Shown piece by piece: positions 15,763 through 24,857 of a DNA stretch of 29,036 nt. Every line of letters begins with the position of its first letter. The first letter of the stretch is position 1. Position numbers and translations under genes: made by a program. Below the pieces are notes generated by a model, which saw nothing but the letters and a program-made list of their open reading frames with translations, was not told where the DNA came from and made no database searches. Source of the stretch: CAYYVJ01 sp964475115 (lineage in GTDB: Bacteria > Bacillota > Clostridia > Lachnospirales > Lachnospiraceae); NCBI GenBank assembly GCA_964475115.1, contig CAYYVJ010000014.1, positions 1-29,036 on the forward strand, written 5' to 3'.

Positions 15763-16833
15763 TTACACTGTTCTACTGATTTGATATTCTTTTAGCGCAG
15801 TATAAAGCTTTTCCATTTGTTCATCTGTTCCTATGGTTATCCTTAAATAATTCTTTATTCTGTCATCTTTAAAATGCCTTACATATATCTTTTTTGTTTT
15901 AAGGTATTCAAATAAATCTATCGCACTATACTTAGGATGTGACACAAAAATGAAATTCGCTTTGGAATCACCAAATTCAAATCCAAGTTCTTTTAATTTT
16001 ATTTTTGAATCTTCCCTTGTCTTTATAATTCTCTCTATTGTCTCTTTAAAATATGCATTATCTTTTACAGCCTCAATTCCCAGTTTAATAGCTGGGGTAC
16101 TCAAGGTATAAGAATTAAATGCATACTTTACATCCGAAAGTGCCTTAATTAAATCTGCATTTCCCATTGCATATCCAATACGCATTCCTGCCATGGATCT
16201 GGACTTAGAGAAGGTCTGAACCACTAATAAATTCTCATATTTATCAATCAGTGACACTGCTGATTCTGTTCCGAAATCCACATATGCTTCATCTACAATT
16301 ACAACTACATCTTGATTCTGTTTTAAAATATCTTCTACAAATTCCAGATTTTCTGACAAGCCAGTAGGGGCATTAGGATTAGGAAAAATAATACCACCAT
16401 TTTCTTTAACATAATCTTTTACATCCATATGAAAATCGTCTTTTAAGGCTGGTCGAACATAAGGTATCTTAAACAAATCAGCCCAGACATCATAAAAAGA
16501 ATAGCTTATATCAGGAAATAAAATTGCTTTCTCAGAGTTGAAAAAAGTCATAAAGGCCATTGCTAACACATCATCCGAACCCACTCCCACAAATACTTGT
16601 TCAAAGTCCAACCCATAATAATTTGCTAATTCTTGTGTTAACTCTGTAATTGCCGGATCTGGATAAAGTCTTAGTTTATCTACTTCTAAATGTTCTAGTG
16701 CAGTCTTTACTCCTTTTGCCGGTGGATATGGATTTTCATTGGTGTTTAACTTTACAATGTTTTGGACCTTAGGCTGTTCACCCGGCGTATAAGGCACTAC
16801 TTTTCTTATTTTATCTTCCCATAATCTCATCAT
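15763..16833 (-). CDS. hisC: Histidinol-phosphate aminotransferase (HisC-like)
   Basis: The 356-residue PLP enzyme of fold type I has the HisC pattern. LNTNENPYPP is at 29-38, NPNAPTG at 152-158 and DEAYVDF at 181-187. The PLP lysine is Lys210 in TFSKSRSMAGMRIGYA, and RITIGT near the C-terminus carries the carboxylate-binding arginine. It transfers the amino group in histidine synthesis, but no other his gene is nearby, so related acceptors such as aromatic keto acids are possible. The gene begins with two ATG codons; AGGAGAGG fits either. It lies 16 bp after another aminotransferase gene. Confidence 0.88.
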   Translation of the reverse strand: MMRLWEDKIRKVVPYTPGEQPKVQNIVKLNTNENPYPPAKGVKTALEHLEVDKLRLYPDPAITELTQELANYYGLDFEQVFVGVGSDDVLAMAFMTFFNSEKAILFPDISYSFYDVWADLFKIPYVRPALKDDFHMDVKDYVKENGGIIFPNPNAPTGLSENLEFVEDILKQNQDVVVIVDEAYVDFGTESAVSLIDKYENLLVVQTFSKSRSMAGMRIGYAMGNADLIKALSDVKYAFNSYTLSTPAIKLGIEAVKDNAYFKETIERIIKTREDSKIKLKELGFEFGDSKANFIFVSHPKYSAIDLFEYLKTKKIYVRHFKDDRIKNYLRITIGTDEQMEKLYTALKEYQISRTV

Positions 16834-16849
16834 TTACACCTCTCCTTTT

Positions 16850-18046
16850 CTATCCTTTCAAGAGATTAAATTCTTCCGCTAGAGCCCTGTATCCTGGCAA
16901 TGAATGTTCAATGGTTTCATAGGATACACAATAGGCAATCCTTACAAATCCAGGGCATCCAAATGCGCTTCCACCTACAAACAATATATTATGCTTCTTG
17001 GCTGCTTCACAAAATATTTCTTCCTTTTCTACTGGAGATTTCACAAACAAATAGAAGGCTCCTTCTGGTTTAATACATTCAAAACCAAATTCACATAAAC
17101 TATTATAAATAAGTTCTCTATTTTTATTATAAGCTTCTACATCCACTTGTGCATTTAAACATTTTTTAATCACTCTTTGAAACAAAGAGGGGGCATTTAC
17201 AAATCCAAGTATTCGTGTGGCTACATTTGCCGCTGACAGAAGCATTTTGCTATCCGTTACTTCATCGGGTATTACAAGATACCCGATTCTCTCCCCTGGA
17301 AGAGAAAGAGATTTACTATAAGAATATCCTACTATTGTATTGTCATAATATTTTGTTAAATAAGGTACAAATACGCCCTCATATACTAATTCTCTGTATG
17401 GTTCATCAGAAAGCAGATAAATCTCTGTTCCCAATTCTTTTTGCTTGCGATTTAGAATTTCTGCCATTTTCATAATGGTTTCTTCTGAATAAACGACACC
17501 CGTTGGATTATTCGGTGAATTCACAATGACAACTTTTGTCTTTTCCGTAATTTTATCTTCCAACTCGGTAAGATTGGGCTGAAAACTCTTAGTATCTGCA
17601 TCTATTGCCACTAGAACTCCATCATAATTCTCTACATATGCCTTATATTCCCCAAAATAAGGTGCAAAGGTAATTACTTCATCAGAAGGATTTAGAAGTG
17701 CCTTTAAAATCACATTTAAGCCTCCTGCTGCGCCTACTGTCATTATAATATTATGCATCTGAATGTTTGTATTAAATCTATGATTTAAAGATTCCGCAAT
17801 CGCTTGTCTCACATCTTCATATCCAGAGTTACTCATATAACCATGCAAAAAAGTGGAGCCTTCCTCTTCTAGTTCTTCTTTTATCGCATGCTCGACTTCT
17901 TTTGGTGCTGCTACACTTGGATTTCCAAGGCTAAAGTCATATACCTTGTCCGCTCCATAGATTGCAGCCAATCTTTTGCCCTCTTCAAACATAGCCCGTA
18001 TAGCGGAACTATTCTCAACATAGCCCCTCATCTTATCTGATATCAT
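16850..18046 (-). CDS. Class I/II PLP-dependent aminotransferase (AspB-like)
   Basis: This 398-residue enzyme shows the aspartate aminotransferase fold: FSLGNPSVAAP (38-48), NSPNNPTGVVYS (176-187), SDEPYRELVY (213-222) and the PLP lysine Lys245 in YSYSKSLSLPGERIGY. Members of this clostridial subgroup are annotated only as pyridoxal phosphate-dependent aminotransferase; aspartate or aromatic amino acids are plausible substrates. It sits between an ABC exporter gene (15 bp upstream) and the hisC-like gene, in a probable five-gene operon. A GGAAGAG ribosome site precedes the ATG. Confidence 0.88.
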   Translation of the reverse strand: MISDKMRGYVENSSAIRAMFEEGKRLAAIYGADKVYDFSLGNPSVAAPKEVEHAIKEELEEEGSTFLHGYMSNSGYEDVRQAIAESLNHRFNTNIQMHNIIMTVGAAGGLNVILKALLNPSDEVITFAPYFGEYKAYVENYDGVLVAIDADTKSFQPNLTELEDKITEKTKVVIVNSPNNPTGVVYSEETIMKMAEILNRKQKELGTEIYLLSDEPYRELVYEGVFVPYLTKYYDNTIVGYSYSKSLSLPGERIGYLVIPDEVTDSKMLLSAANVATRILGFVNAPSLFQRVIKKCLNAQVDVEAYNKNRELIYNSLCEFGFECIKPEGAFYLFVKSPVEKEEIFCEAAKKHNILFVGGSAFGCPGFVRIAYCVSYETIEHSLPGYRALAEEFNLLKG

Positions 18047-18061
18047 AATCGTCTCTTCCTT

Positions 18062-19867
18062 CTACCTATTTTCGTTTACATTCGAAACAAATTGCATATT
18101 GTAAAGGTTCGCATAGATTCCATCTTTATCGATTAGTTCCTTGTGACTTCCTTGTTCTTCAATTCCCTTTTCAGTTAGAACTAAAATATTCCCTGCATTT
18201 TTTATAGTGGAAAGTCTATGAGCAATAACAAAAGTTGTTCGGTTCTTTGCTAATTTTTCCAAAGAGTCTTGTACCACTTTTTCACTTTCATTATCAAGCG
18301 CTGAGGTAGCTTCATCAAAAATCAAAATCGGTGGATTTTTCAAAAACACTCTAGCGATAGATAAACGTTGTTTTTGTCCTCCTGAAAGTTTCACTCCTCT
18401 TTGTCCAATATCCGTTGCATATCCATCTGGTAATTCACTTATAAATTCATGTGCATTTGCATTCTTTGCTGCTTGAATAATCTCTTCTTCTGTCGCATCT
18501 GGACGTCCATAACGAATGTTCTCCATTACAGTGCCTGTAAACAAGTATACATCTTGTTGCACAATCCCTATATTATTTCTCAAATCCTTTAGTTTTATCT
18601 TTCGTATATCGATTCCATCAATCGTAATAGAACCATCTACTACGTCATAAAACCTTGGGATTAAACTACAAAGAGTAGATTTACCTACACCGGATGACCC
18701 GACTAAAGCCATATACTCTCCAGCCTTTACATCCAACTTAATATTTGATAGAACATCTTCTGTAGATTCCTCATATCGGAAGCTCACATTATTAAAAGAG
18801 ATATCCCCCTTTAATTGCCCTACAGATACTGCATCTTTTGTATCTGCAATATCTGGAACCACTTCTACAATCTCTAAAAAGCGATCATATCCTGATGCTC
18901 CATTTTGAAATTGCTCTGTAAAGTTAATCAACTTTCGAACTGGTTCTGTAAAGTTGTTAATATAAAGCAAAAAGGTAATTAAATCGGTTACTCCAATTAT
19001 CTTTTTTGTAATAAAAAGTGCTCCAAAAATAATTACTGCAATGTTTATAAACGTAGTAAACGCGCCAAGCCCTGCATGATAAGCACCCATATACTTATAA
19101 CTATCTTTTTTACTCTCTAAAAATCGATTATTACCTTTGCTAAACTTATCGATTTCAATCTCTTCATTTGCAAAAGACTTTACCACACGGATTCCAGATA
19201 AATTATCTTCTATCTGAGCATTTATATCTGCTATTCGGGCACGATTTCTTTTAAATGCCTTTTTCATCTTTATATTATAGTACCCTGCGTAAACAATCAT
19301 AATTGGTATAATTGCAAATGCTACTAAAGCAAGTTTTACATTTACAGTAAGTAATATAACAAAAGAACCAAACAGTTTGATTACAGAGATTACTACATCT
19401 TCTGGTCCATGATGAAACAGCTCACTAATATCAAACAAGTCATTGGTAATTCTTGACATGAGCTGCCCCGTCTTTTGATTATCATAGAATCGAAAAGATA
19501 ACTTCTGATAGTGTTCAAAAATCTCATTTCTCATGTCATATTCCATTTTCGCACCCATCGTATGACCATAATAGGAAATGAAATAATTACTATAACATTC
19601 TAAAAGAATCAAGCCTATTAAAGCGATTCCTAATTTTACAATAATTGAAAATGCTTCATCAGCATCCCTCAAGATAACATCATTGGTTATAAATCGAATA
19701 ATAAGTGGTATCACCAATGTAACTGCCGCACCTAAAAATGCGAAAAACATATCTGCAGCAAATAAGCCTTTATAAGGTTTGTAATATGAGAAAAATTTCT
19801 TCCATTTATTTTGTTTCACTTTCTTTGTACTCCTGTTCATTATGCCTCCATCTAGCTGTGTATTCAT
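18062..19867 (-). CDS. ABC exporter, fused membrane and ATPase domains
   Basis: A 601-residue half-transporter that would act as a homo- or heterodimer in the membrane. The membrane domain (about 22-330) has six segments and the MSRITNDL coupling motif. The ATPase has Walker A GSSGVGKST (390-398), Q-loop Gln437, signature LSGGQ (494-498), Walker B ILIFDEA with Glu519, and switch His550. It is of the MdlB/BmrA multidrug-lipid type; its cargo is unknown. Two starts are possible: the ATG at 19867, which overlaps the previous gene's TAA and has AAAGGA, and the ATG at 19840, with GGAGG four bases before it. Residues 1-9 are not conserved-looking, so 19840 is quite possible. Confidence 0.92.
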   Translation of the reverse strand: MNTQLDGGIMNRSTKKVKQNKWKKFFSYYKPYKGLFAADMFFAFLGAAVTLVIPLIIRFITNDVILRDADEAFSIIVKLGIALIGLILLECYSNYFISYYGHTMGAKMEYDMRNEIFEHYQKLSFRFYDNQKTGQLMSRITNDLFDISELFHHGPEDVVISVIKLFGSFVILLTVNVKLALVAFAIIPIMIVYAGYYNIKMKKAFKRNRARIADINAQIEDNLSGIRVVKSFANEEIEIDKFSKGNNRFLESKKDSYKYMGAYHAGLGAFTTFINIAVIIFGALFITKKIIGVTDLITFLLYINNFTEPVRKLINFTEQFQNGASGYDRFLEIVEVVPDIADTKDAVSVGQLKGDISFNNVSFRYEESTEDVLSNIKLDVKAGEYMALVGSSGVGKSTLCSLIPRFYDVVDGSITIDGIDIRKIKLKDLRNNIGIVQQDVYLFTGTVMENIRYGRPDATEEEIIQAAKNANAHEFISELPDGYATDIGQRGVKLSGGQKQRLSIARVFLKNPPILIFDEATSALDNESEKVVQDSLEKLAKNRTTFVIAHRLSTIKNAGNILVLTEKGIEEQGSHKELIDKDGIYANLYNMQFVSNVNENR

Positions 19868-20853
19868 TATCTTATCCTTTGATCAGTTCTAGGTTCCTCT
19901 ACGGTATAGGTTACTGTTAAGGAAGCCGTGCTACCAATAGCATCCTCCACATTATAAGTAAGGATATAGTTTCCAGGAACATATACGTCTATCTCTCCTT
20001 CTACTGTAACCAGGTCTATGATATCATTTCCACAAGTATCAAAGGCCTCTATCCTATCCTTTATGTCTAAAAGCTCACCGTAGCCAATTGATTTTGCTCG
20101 AATCGGATTAATCGTTGCATGATAATCATGCCAAGGATTATTTGGATCCGGATCAGTAGGGTCCCAAGTGGTATGAGAAGGAAGTTTAATTGATACTGGT
20201 TTTCCTAATGGACCTGGATCTTCATCGTCGTAGATTTCGATTGTAGTTCCAAGCTTACAATTATCATATATCCATTTGGCATCTCTTACCGTTAGCCTAA
20301 TACAACCCATAGAAGCTTTGGTCCCTAATAGATTGTAGTAACTTGGAATTAAAGTATCTTTTGTCGGTCTACGAGAAGGAACCGAATGCATCAACACATT
20401 ACCAACTACTACCGTTGCATATTGTCCATATACTTGTTTAAATAGTGCTTTCATTTCATACTGTTTCTTAGACTTAAAGATTCCTAAAGGAGTCCCTCCA
20501 CCTGTAGAGCAAATCATTGCTTTAATTGGAGTTGAATATTCTCCTGTTTCATCTATCTCATATACCGTTACTGTATTCATTTTCCTATTAATCTTTATAT
20601 AATAAGGAAATTCAACTTGAATTTTCGTTTTTTCAATCTGTTCTTCTATTGTTTCTTTTTCTGTTTCAGTTTCAAGCTCAACCATGGATTCCGTTTCAAG
20701 CTCAGTTTCAGGATTAGTCGTAGTCTCTTCCAACCAAACAGGATTGGCCTTTTCAGAAGTAAATTTGTCTACTGCTATATAAATCACAATACCAAGTAGC
20801 AACAGAGAGAATAGTGTAGAAATCAGCAGAAATATTATATCGGGTTTTTTCAT
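19867..20853 (-). CDS. L,D-transpeptidase (YkuD) with membrane anchor and Ig-like tail
   Basis: A 328-residue cell-wall enzyme that forms 3-3 peptidoglycan cross-links or attaches proteins. There is one membrane anchor (6-28) and a Glu/Thr-rich linker (about 42-75). The YkuD domain (about 82-215) has His156 and the catalytic SMGCIR with Cys184. The tail, about 260-325, looks like a bacterial Ig-like (DUF5011) domain (YVPGNYILTYNVEDAIG). I chose the ATG at 20853 because AGGAGA lies just upstream and it starts the signal anchor. A longer frame to 21054 would run over the promoter. First gene of the operon leading to ytvI. Confidence 0.88.
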   Translation of the reverse strand: MKKPDIIFLLISTLFSLLLLGIVIYIAVDKFTSEKANPVWLEETTTNPETELETESMVELETETEKETIEEQIEKTKIQVEFPYYIKINRKMNTVTVYEIDETGEYSTPIKAMICSTGGGTPLGIFKSKKQYEMKALFKQVYGQYATVVVGNVLMHSVPSRRPTKDTLIPSYYNLLGTKASMGCIRLTVRDAKWIYDNCKLGTTIEIYDDEDPGPLGKPVSIKLPSHTTWDPTDPDPNNPWHDYHATINPIRAKSIGYGELLDIKDRIEAFDTCGNDIIDLVTVEGEIDVYVPGNYILTYNVEDAIGSTASLTVTYTVEEPRTDQRIR

Positions 20854-20898
20854 ATAGTCTCCTAATACTCTTTTTGGTTTTGATTTCTCTATTTTACC

Positions 20899-20926
20899 AT
20901 TATAGCATAATTTCATATATTGGGAA
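20899..20926 (-). promoter_or_regulatory. Extended -10 promoter of the L,D-transpeptidase operon
   Basis: On the - strand TTCCCA (20926-20921), a 16-bp spacer and TGCTATAAT ending at 20899. The TGn extension compensates for the poor -35 box. It lies 45 bp before the chosen ATG. Confidence 0.6.
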
Positions 20927-21004
20927 CTTAAAATTTGTGAAGTCTTTACATTATAATGTTTTAAGAGTAAAATGATAGTAGGTAAATACGAAAGGATAAT
21001 ATTT

Positions 21005-21424
21005 ATGGATAACGTAATTATTGTGGCTGTAAAAGCATTCATTGTATATAACAAAAAAGCATTAATTGTTCAACGCTCTATGGAAAATGCCATTGGTGCA
21101 GGTACTTGGGAACTTGTAGGTGGGAAATTAGAATTTGGAGAAAACTTAGAAGATGGTCTCAAACGCGAAGTCTGTGAAGAAACTCAATTAGATGTAACAG
21201 TGGAAAAACTGTTATTTGCCTCTTCCTTTCAAACTCATGAATATAGACAAGTTGTTATCTTAGATTATCTTTGTTATGCAAAAGACGATAAGGTTATCCT
21301 ATCCTCAGAGCACATGAATTACAAATGGGTAGGCAAAAAAGAGTTGAACGAATATCTAAACAAGAAATTAATAAACAAATTAGAAGAACACGATGTTTTT
21401 GAATATGTACACATGGATGATTAA
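21005..21424 (+). CDS. Nudix hydrolase
   Basis: This 139-residue protein hydrolyses a nucleoside diphosphate linked to another group; the substrate is not clear. The Nudix box reads GKLEFGE, then seven residues, then REVCEETQL, so all acidic metal ligands are present but the usual glycine after EE-x is Gln. The N-terminus (VIIVAVKAFIVYNKKALIVQR) is the normal first strand pair. I chose the ATG at 21005, which has GAAAGGA eight bases upstream. A start at 20972 would add 11 residues without a good ribosome site. Its promoter probably uses TATAAT at 20952-20957, inside the 12-bp palindrome ACATTATAATGT. Confidence 0.9.
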   Translation: MDNVIIVAVKAFIVYNKKALIVQRSMENAIGAGTWELVGGKLEFGENLEDGLKREVCEETQLDVTVEKLLFASSFQTHEYRQVVILDYLCYAKDDKVILSSEHMNYKWVGKKELNEYLNKKLINKLEEHDVFEYVHMDD

Positions 21425-21438
21425 ACTTGTTTCTCAAT

Positions 21439-21484
21439 AAAAATAGAAACATCCCACAAATTAGTGAGGTGTTTCTATTTTTTT
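21439..21484. terminator. Bidirectional terminator between the Nudix gene and lacI
   Basis: A stem of about 22 bp runs from AAAAATAGAAACA (21439-21451) to TGTTTCTATTTTT (21470-21482), with the inner part ATCCCAC/GTGAGGT paired apart from one mismatch. Runs of A and T flank it on both sides. The lacI stop codon (21461-21463) lies in the loop, so the last codons of lacI form one arm. Confidence 0.85.
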
Positions 21485-22501
21485 AGTAGATGCTCCAACA
21501 ACTAAATCTGCTGGAAAAATAATACTTTCTTGCTCTTTCTTTTTATGAATAATGTCAAAGAGAATTCTAATGGCTTCTTCTGCCATCTCTTTCACTGGCT
21601 GTTTAATTGTAGTAATAGAAGGATGATAATAATATGAAATATCCATTCCATCATATCCTGCTACTGCATAATCCTCTGGAATCTTCTTTCCAGCTTCAAA
21701 AATCGCCTTACATGCACCAACTGCCATGCTATCAGAAATTGTATAAATTGCAGTAAACTCTTCCTTTGATTCAAGCAGCTCCTTCGTTACGATATATCCA
21801 TTTTTCATAGAATAAGTTTCAATCTCTTCTTTCATATGGCAAACCAATTCTTTTTTTAACGGAATATCATTATCCTTAAGTGCTTTCACGTATCCATCAA
21901 ACCTCAGCTTACCTATACTTTCATCACCTGGAACTCCAGCAATGATTGCTATTTTCTTATGACCTAGTTTACATAAATAATCAACAATCTTATAGCTTTC
22001 TTTATAATCGTCTACTGAAACACAAGAATAGTATGCTTTATTTATTTTTTCCGTTACACCTGTTGTACATAATACAAAAGGAACCTTTAGCTGTTCTAGC
22101 TTTTCTTCTGAATGGGAAAAATATCCTCCCAAAAATACGATTCCACTCAACCTTTTTTCTTTGGCAAGTTCTAGGGCAATATCTATCTCATCTTCTCTTT
22201 CTTCTACTCGATGTAGCAAAAATGAGTATCTCTTCCCTTGAATTTCTTTTTCAAACACTTTAAGCATATTACTAAAAAATGGATTGCTAATACCTTTGAT
22301 TAAAACTGCAATCGTTCTTGAAGCAGAACGTTTCAGGTTTCTGGCACTATTATTTGGAATATAATTATATTCCTTAATCACTTGCATAATCATTTCTCTT
22401 GTTTCCTGATTGATATCAGGATGATTATTTATAGCTCTTGAAACAGTACTTATTCCTACTCCACACATCCTTGCAATGTCTTTAATCGTAACGCTTTCCA
22501 T
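21461..22501 (-). CDS. LacI-family regulator of the malto-oligosaccharide operon
   Basis: The 346-residue repressor has the LacI headpiece at 4-58: VTIKDIARMCGVGISTVSRA as helix-turn-helix, then NNHPDINQETRE and hinge helix NNSARNLKR. The rest is a periplasmic-binding-type effector domain (VLIKGISNPFFSNMLK, VAGYDGMDISYY, TTIKQPVKEMAEEA). The gene lies 21 bp after malQ on the same strand, preceded by AAGGAAG. It is therefore the last gene of the operon it probably controls, giving feedback. The likely operator is the dyad at 27321-27340. The inducer is presumably maltose or maltodextrin, by context. Confidence 0.92.
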   Translation of the reverse strand: MESVTIKDIARMCGVGISTVSRAINNHPDINQETREMIMQVIKEYNYIPNNSARNLKRSASRTIAVLIKGISNPFFSNMLKVFEKEIQGKRYSFLLHRVEEREDEIDIALELAKEKRLSGIVFLGGYFSHSEEKLEQLKVPFVLCTTGVTEKINKAYYSCVSVDDYKESYKIVDYLCKLGHKKIAIIAGVPGDESIGKLRFDGYVKALKDNDIPLKKELVCHMKEEIETYSMKNGYIVTKELLESKEEFTAIYTISDSMAVGACKAIFEAGKKIPEDYAVAGYDGMDISYYYHPSITTIKQPVKEMAEEAIRILFDIIHKKKEQESIIFPADLVVGASTKKIETPH

Positions 22502-22522
22502 TATTCTACTTCCTTTACTATC

Positions 22523-24007
22523 CTATATTCTGCCATATAAATGGGTTATTTCCCTTATACGCTTTACTATTTCTAAAGTAATCTCGCCTTTTTTCATTCG
22601 CCACTTCCAATTGTCTCCAAGAGTTGAGGGTGTGTTTATGCGAGCCTCTTTACCCAAGCCCAAGCAATCTTGAACTGGAATAATGCAAAGCTTTGCAACA
22701 CTTGCCGAGGCAGCCCTTATAAAGTCCCAGTGAACTTCATCCTCACTTGTATTATAGTTATTTAGATACTCTTTGGAAAATTCTCTATCCTCATCAGCTA
22801 TGCTTTTATACCAGCCCTGAATCGTATCATTATCATGAGTACCAGTATAGACAATGGTATTTCTGGTATAATTATGAGGAAGATGATCACTATCATCTCT
22901 TGAATCAAAGGCAAATTCTAGCACTTTCATCCCTGGATATCCAGTATCCTTTAAAAGTTCTTTTACGCTCTCGGTCATAAATCCTAAATCTTCTGCAATA
23001 ATATTTATATCATTTCCTAGCTTATTATGCAATGCCTTAAATAATTCATGTCCCGGTCCTGTAACCCAATTCCCATGTTCCGCAGTATCATCACCAAAAG
23101 GAATCGTATAATATTCATCAAATCCTCTAAAATGATCTACACGTACCATGTCATACAAGTCTAAGCAAAATGCAATTCGCTTAATCCACCAAGAGTACTC
23201 ATCCTGTCTATGAATTTCCCAATTGTAAAGAGGATTTCCCCACAACTGTCCAGTAGGTGAAAATGCATCTGGTGGACATCCTGATACTTTTATTGGATTT
23301 CTATCTTCATCCAACTGAAATAGTTCAGGATTAGCCCATGTATCCGCGCTGTCAAAAGCCACATAAATAGGGATATCCCCAATTATCTTTATGCTATTCT
23401 TATTTGCATATCCTTTTAGTTTTTTCCATTGTTTTGCAAAAATATATTGAATATATTCATTAAATTCAATTTCTTCAGAATAAAGTTTCGTAAATTTATC
23501 TATTGCCATTTGCTCACGGCGTTTAATATCATCATCCCAATACAAAAAGCTCTTACCATCAAAATGATTTTTTACTGCCATATAAAGAGTATAATCTTTT
23601 AACCAAAATGCATTTTCTTCTTTGAATTTCTTAAACTCTTCTACGTCTCTTATATTACTTCTTTCATATGCTTTTCTCAATATTCTAAATCTTGAAAAAT
23701 ATATCTTTTCATAATCAACATAGCTTGGATTCGATCCAAAATCATAGGCTTCACATTCAGATACAGTTAAATATCCTTCCTCTATTAATGTTTCTAAATC
23801 AATAAAATATGGATTTCCTGCAAAAGTAGAAAACGATTGATAAGGTGAATCACCATATCCAGTAGGGCCAAGAGGCAATATCTGCCAATATTTTTGTCCT
23901 GCTTCCTTTAGTAAATCAATAAATTCATATGCACTTTTAGAGAAAGTCCCAATCCCGTACTTAGATGGCAAACTTGAAATAGGAAGTAGTATTCCACTTG
24001 CTCTCAT
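22523..24007 (-). CDS. malQ: 4-alpha-glucanotransferase (amylomaltase, GH77)
   Basis: MalQ transfers alpha-1,4-glucan segments between malto-oligosaccharides in the cytoplasm, releasing glucose. The 494-residue length is normal. The start MRASGILLPISSLPS, PYQSFSTFAGNPYFI (55-69), VRVDHFRGF with nucleophile Asp291, IIAEDLGF with acid/base Glu339, and YTGTHDNDT with Asp392 are all GH77 signatures. I chose the ATG at 24007 because AGGAG lies just upstream and it matches the usual N-terminus. A longer frame to 24067 would overlap malG. It follows malG by 25 bp, so imported maltodextrins are processed directly. Confidence 0.96.
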   Translation of the reverse strand: MRASGILLPISSLPSKYGIGTFSKSAYEFIDLLKEAGQKYWQILPLGPTGYGDSPYQSFSTFAGNPYFIDLETLIEEGYLTVSECEAYDFGSNPSYVDYEKIYFSRFRILRKAYERSNIRDVEEFKKFKEENAFWLKDYTLYMAVKNHFDGKSFLYWDDDIKRREQMAIDKFTKLYSEEIEFNEYIQYIFAKQWKKLKGYANKNSIKIIGDIPIYVAFDSADTWANPELFQLDEDRNPIKVSGCPPDAFSPTGQLWGNPLYNWEIHRQDEYSWWIKRIAFCLDLYDMVRVDHFRGFDEYYTIPFGDDTAEHGNWVTGPGHELFKALHNKLGNDINIIAEDLGFMTESVKELLKDTGYPGMKVLEFAFDSRDDSDHLPHNYTRNTIVYTGTHDNDTIQGWYKSIADEDREFSKEYLNNYNTSEDEVHWDFIRAASASVAKLCIIPVQDCLGLGKEARINTPSTLGDNWKWRMKKGEITLEIVKRIREITHLYGRI

Positions 24008-24032
24008 ATAATCTCCTTTTTCCCTTTCTGTT

Positions 24033-24857
24033 TCAACCTTTAACCGCACCAGCAACAACACCTTCAATGATGTATTTCTGACAAGTCAAGTAAAATAAAA
24101 TGATAGGTATAATTGCTAATACTAACATAGCCATCATAGCTCCCATATCGATTGAGCCATATCCGCCTTTTAAGTACTGAATAGCAATTGGTATCGTCTT
24201 GTATTCTATTCCTATAAGTAAATAAGGAAGTAGATAATCATTCCATATCCACATAGTATTTAAAATTGCAACTGTAATTGCTGTTGGTTTTAAAATAGGA
24301 AGTACAATCCCGAAAAATGTCTGCAAAGGATTACAGCCATCTATCATTGCTGCTTCTTCAATATCAATAGGTACCGATTTAATAAAACCTGCAAACATAA
24401 AGACTGAAAGTCCAGCACCAAATCCTAGATAAATAAAAATTATACCAAAGGGATTATCCAAATGCAAAACATTTGCTGTTTTAACCATCGTAAACATAAC
24501 CATTTGAAAAGGCACTATCATTGAAAATGCTAATGAATAGTAAAATGTATTGGAAAATTTTGTTTTTACCCTTGTAATATACCATGCTGTCATAGAAGTA
24601 AAGAATACAATTGCTAAAACGGAAGCCACCGTAATAAACAAGGACCAACCAAAAGCACTTGAAAAATTCGTCTTTTCCATACCACTTGTATAATTACTTA
24701 GACCAACAAAAGTAGTTGCATTTGGTAACTCAAAAGGAGCTTCACTAATATAAAACTTACCCTTAAGCGAATTCGTAAAAACAATAGCGATTGGAGCTAA
24801 AAATAGTATTGAAAGTAGAACTAAAATCGTAAATATAATCTTATTTTTATATTTCAT
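24033..24857 (-). CDS. malG: Malto-oligosaccharide ABC permease MalG
   Basis: A 274-residue inner permease of the CUT1 carbohydrate family with six membrane segments. The coupling loop for the ATPase is EEAAMIDGCNPLQTFFGIVLP (about 172-192), the expected EAA motif. The C-terminus, EGVVAGAVKG, is typical of MalG. Its ATG shares one base with the malF stop (TAATG), indicating coupling. It would pair with MalF in the membrane. Confidence 0.94.
   Translation of the reverse strand: MKYKNKIIFTILVLLSILFLAPIAIVFTNSLKGKFYISEAPFELPNATTFVGLSNYTSGMEKTNFSSAFGWSLFITVASVLAIVFFTSMTAWYITRVKTKFSNTFYYSLAFSMIVPFQMVMFTMVKTANVLHLDNPFGIIFIYLGFGAGLSVFMFAGFIKSVPIDIEEAAMIDGCNPLQTFFGIVLPILKPTAITVAILNTMWIWNDYLLPYLLIGIEYKTIPIAIQYLKGGYGSIDMGAMMAMLVLAIIPIILFYLTCQKYIIEGVVAGAVKG

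Noticed and set aside
20854..21054. Longer start for the L,D-transpeptidase (67 extra residues from 21054)
   Set aside because: The extension crosses the extended -10 promoter, overlaps the start of the divergent Nudix gene and has no ribosome site, while the ATG at 20853 has AGGAGA and begins a signal anchor.
24008..24067. Longer start for malQ (20 extra residues from 24067)
   Set aside because: It would overlap malG, has no ribosome site, and the family's conserved N-terminus begins at the ATG at 24007, which has AGGAG.
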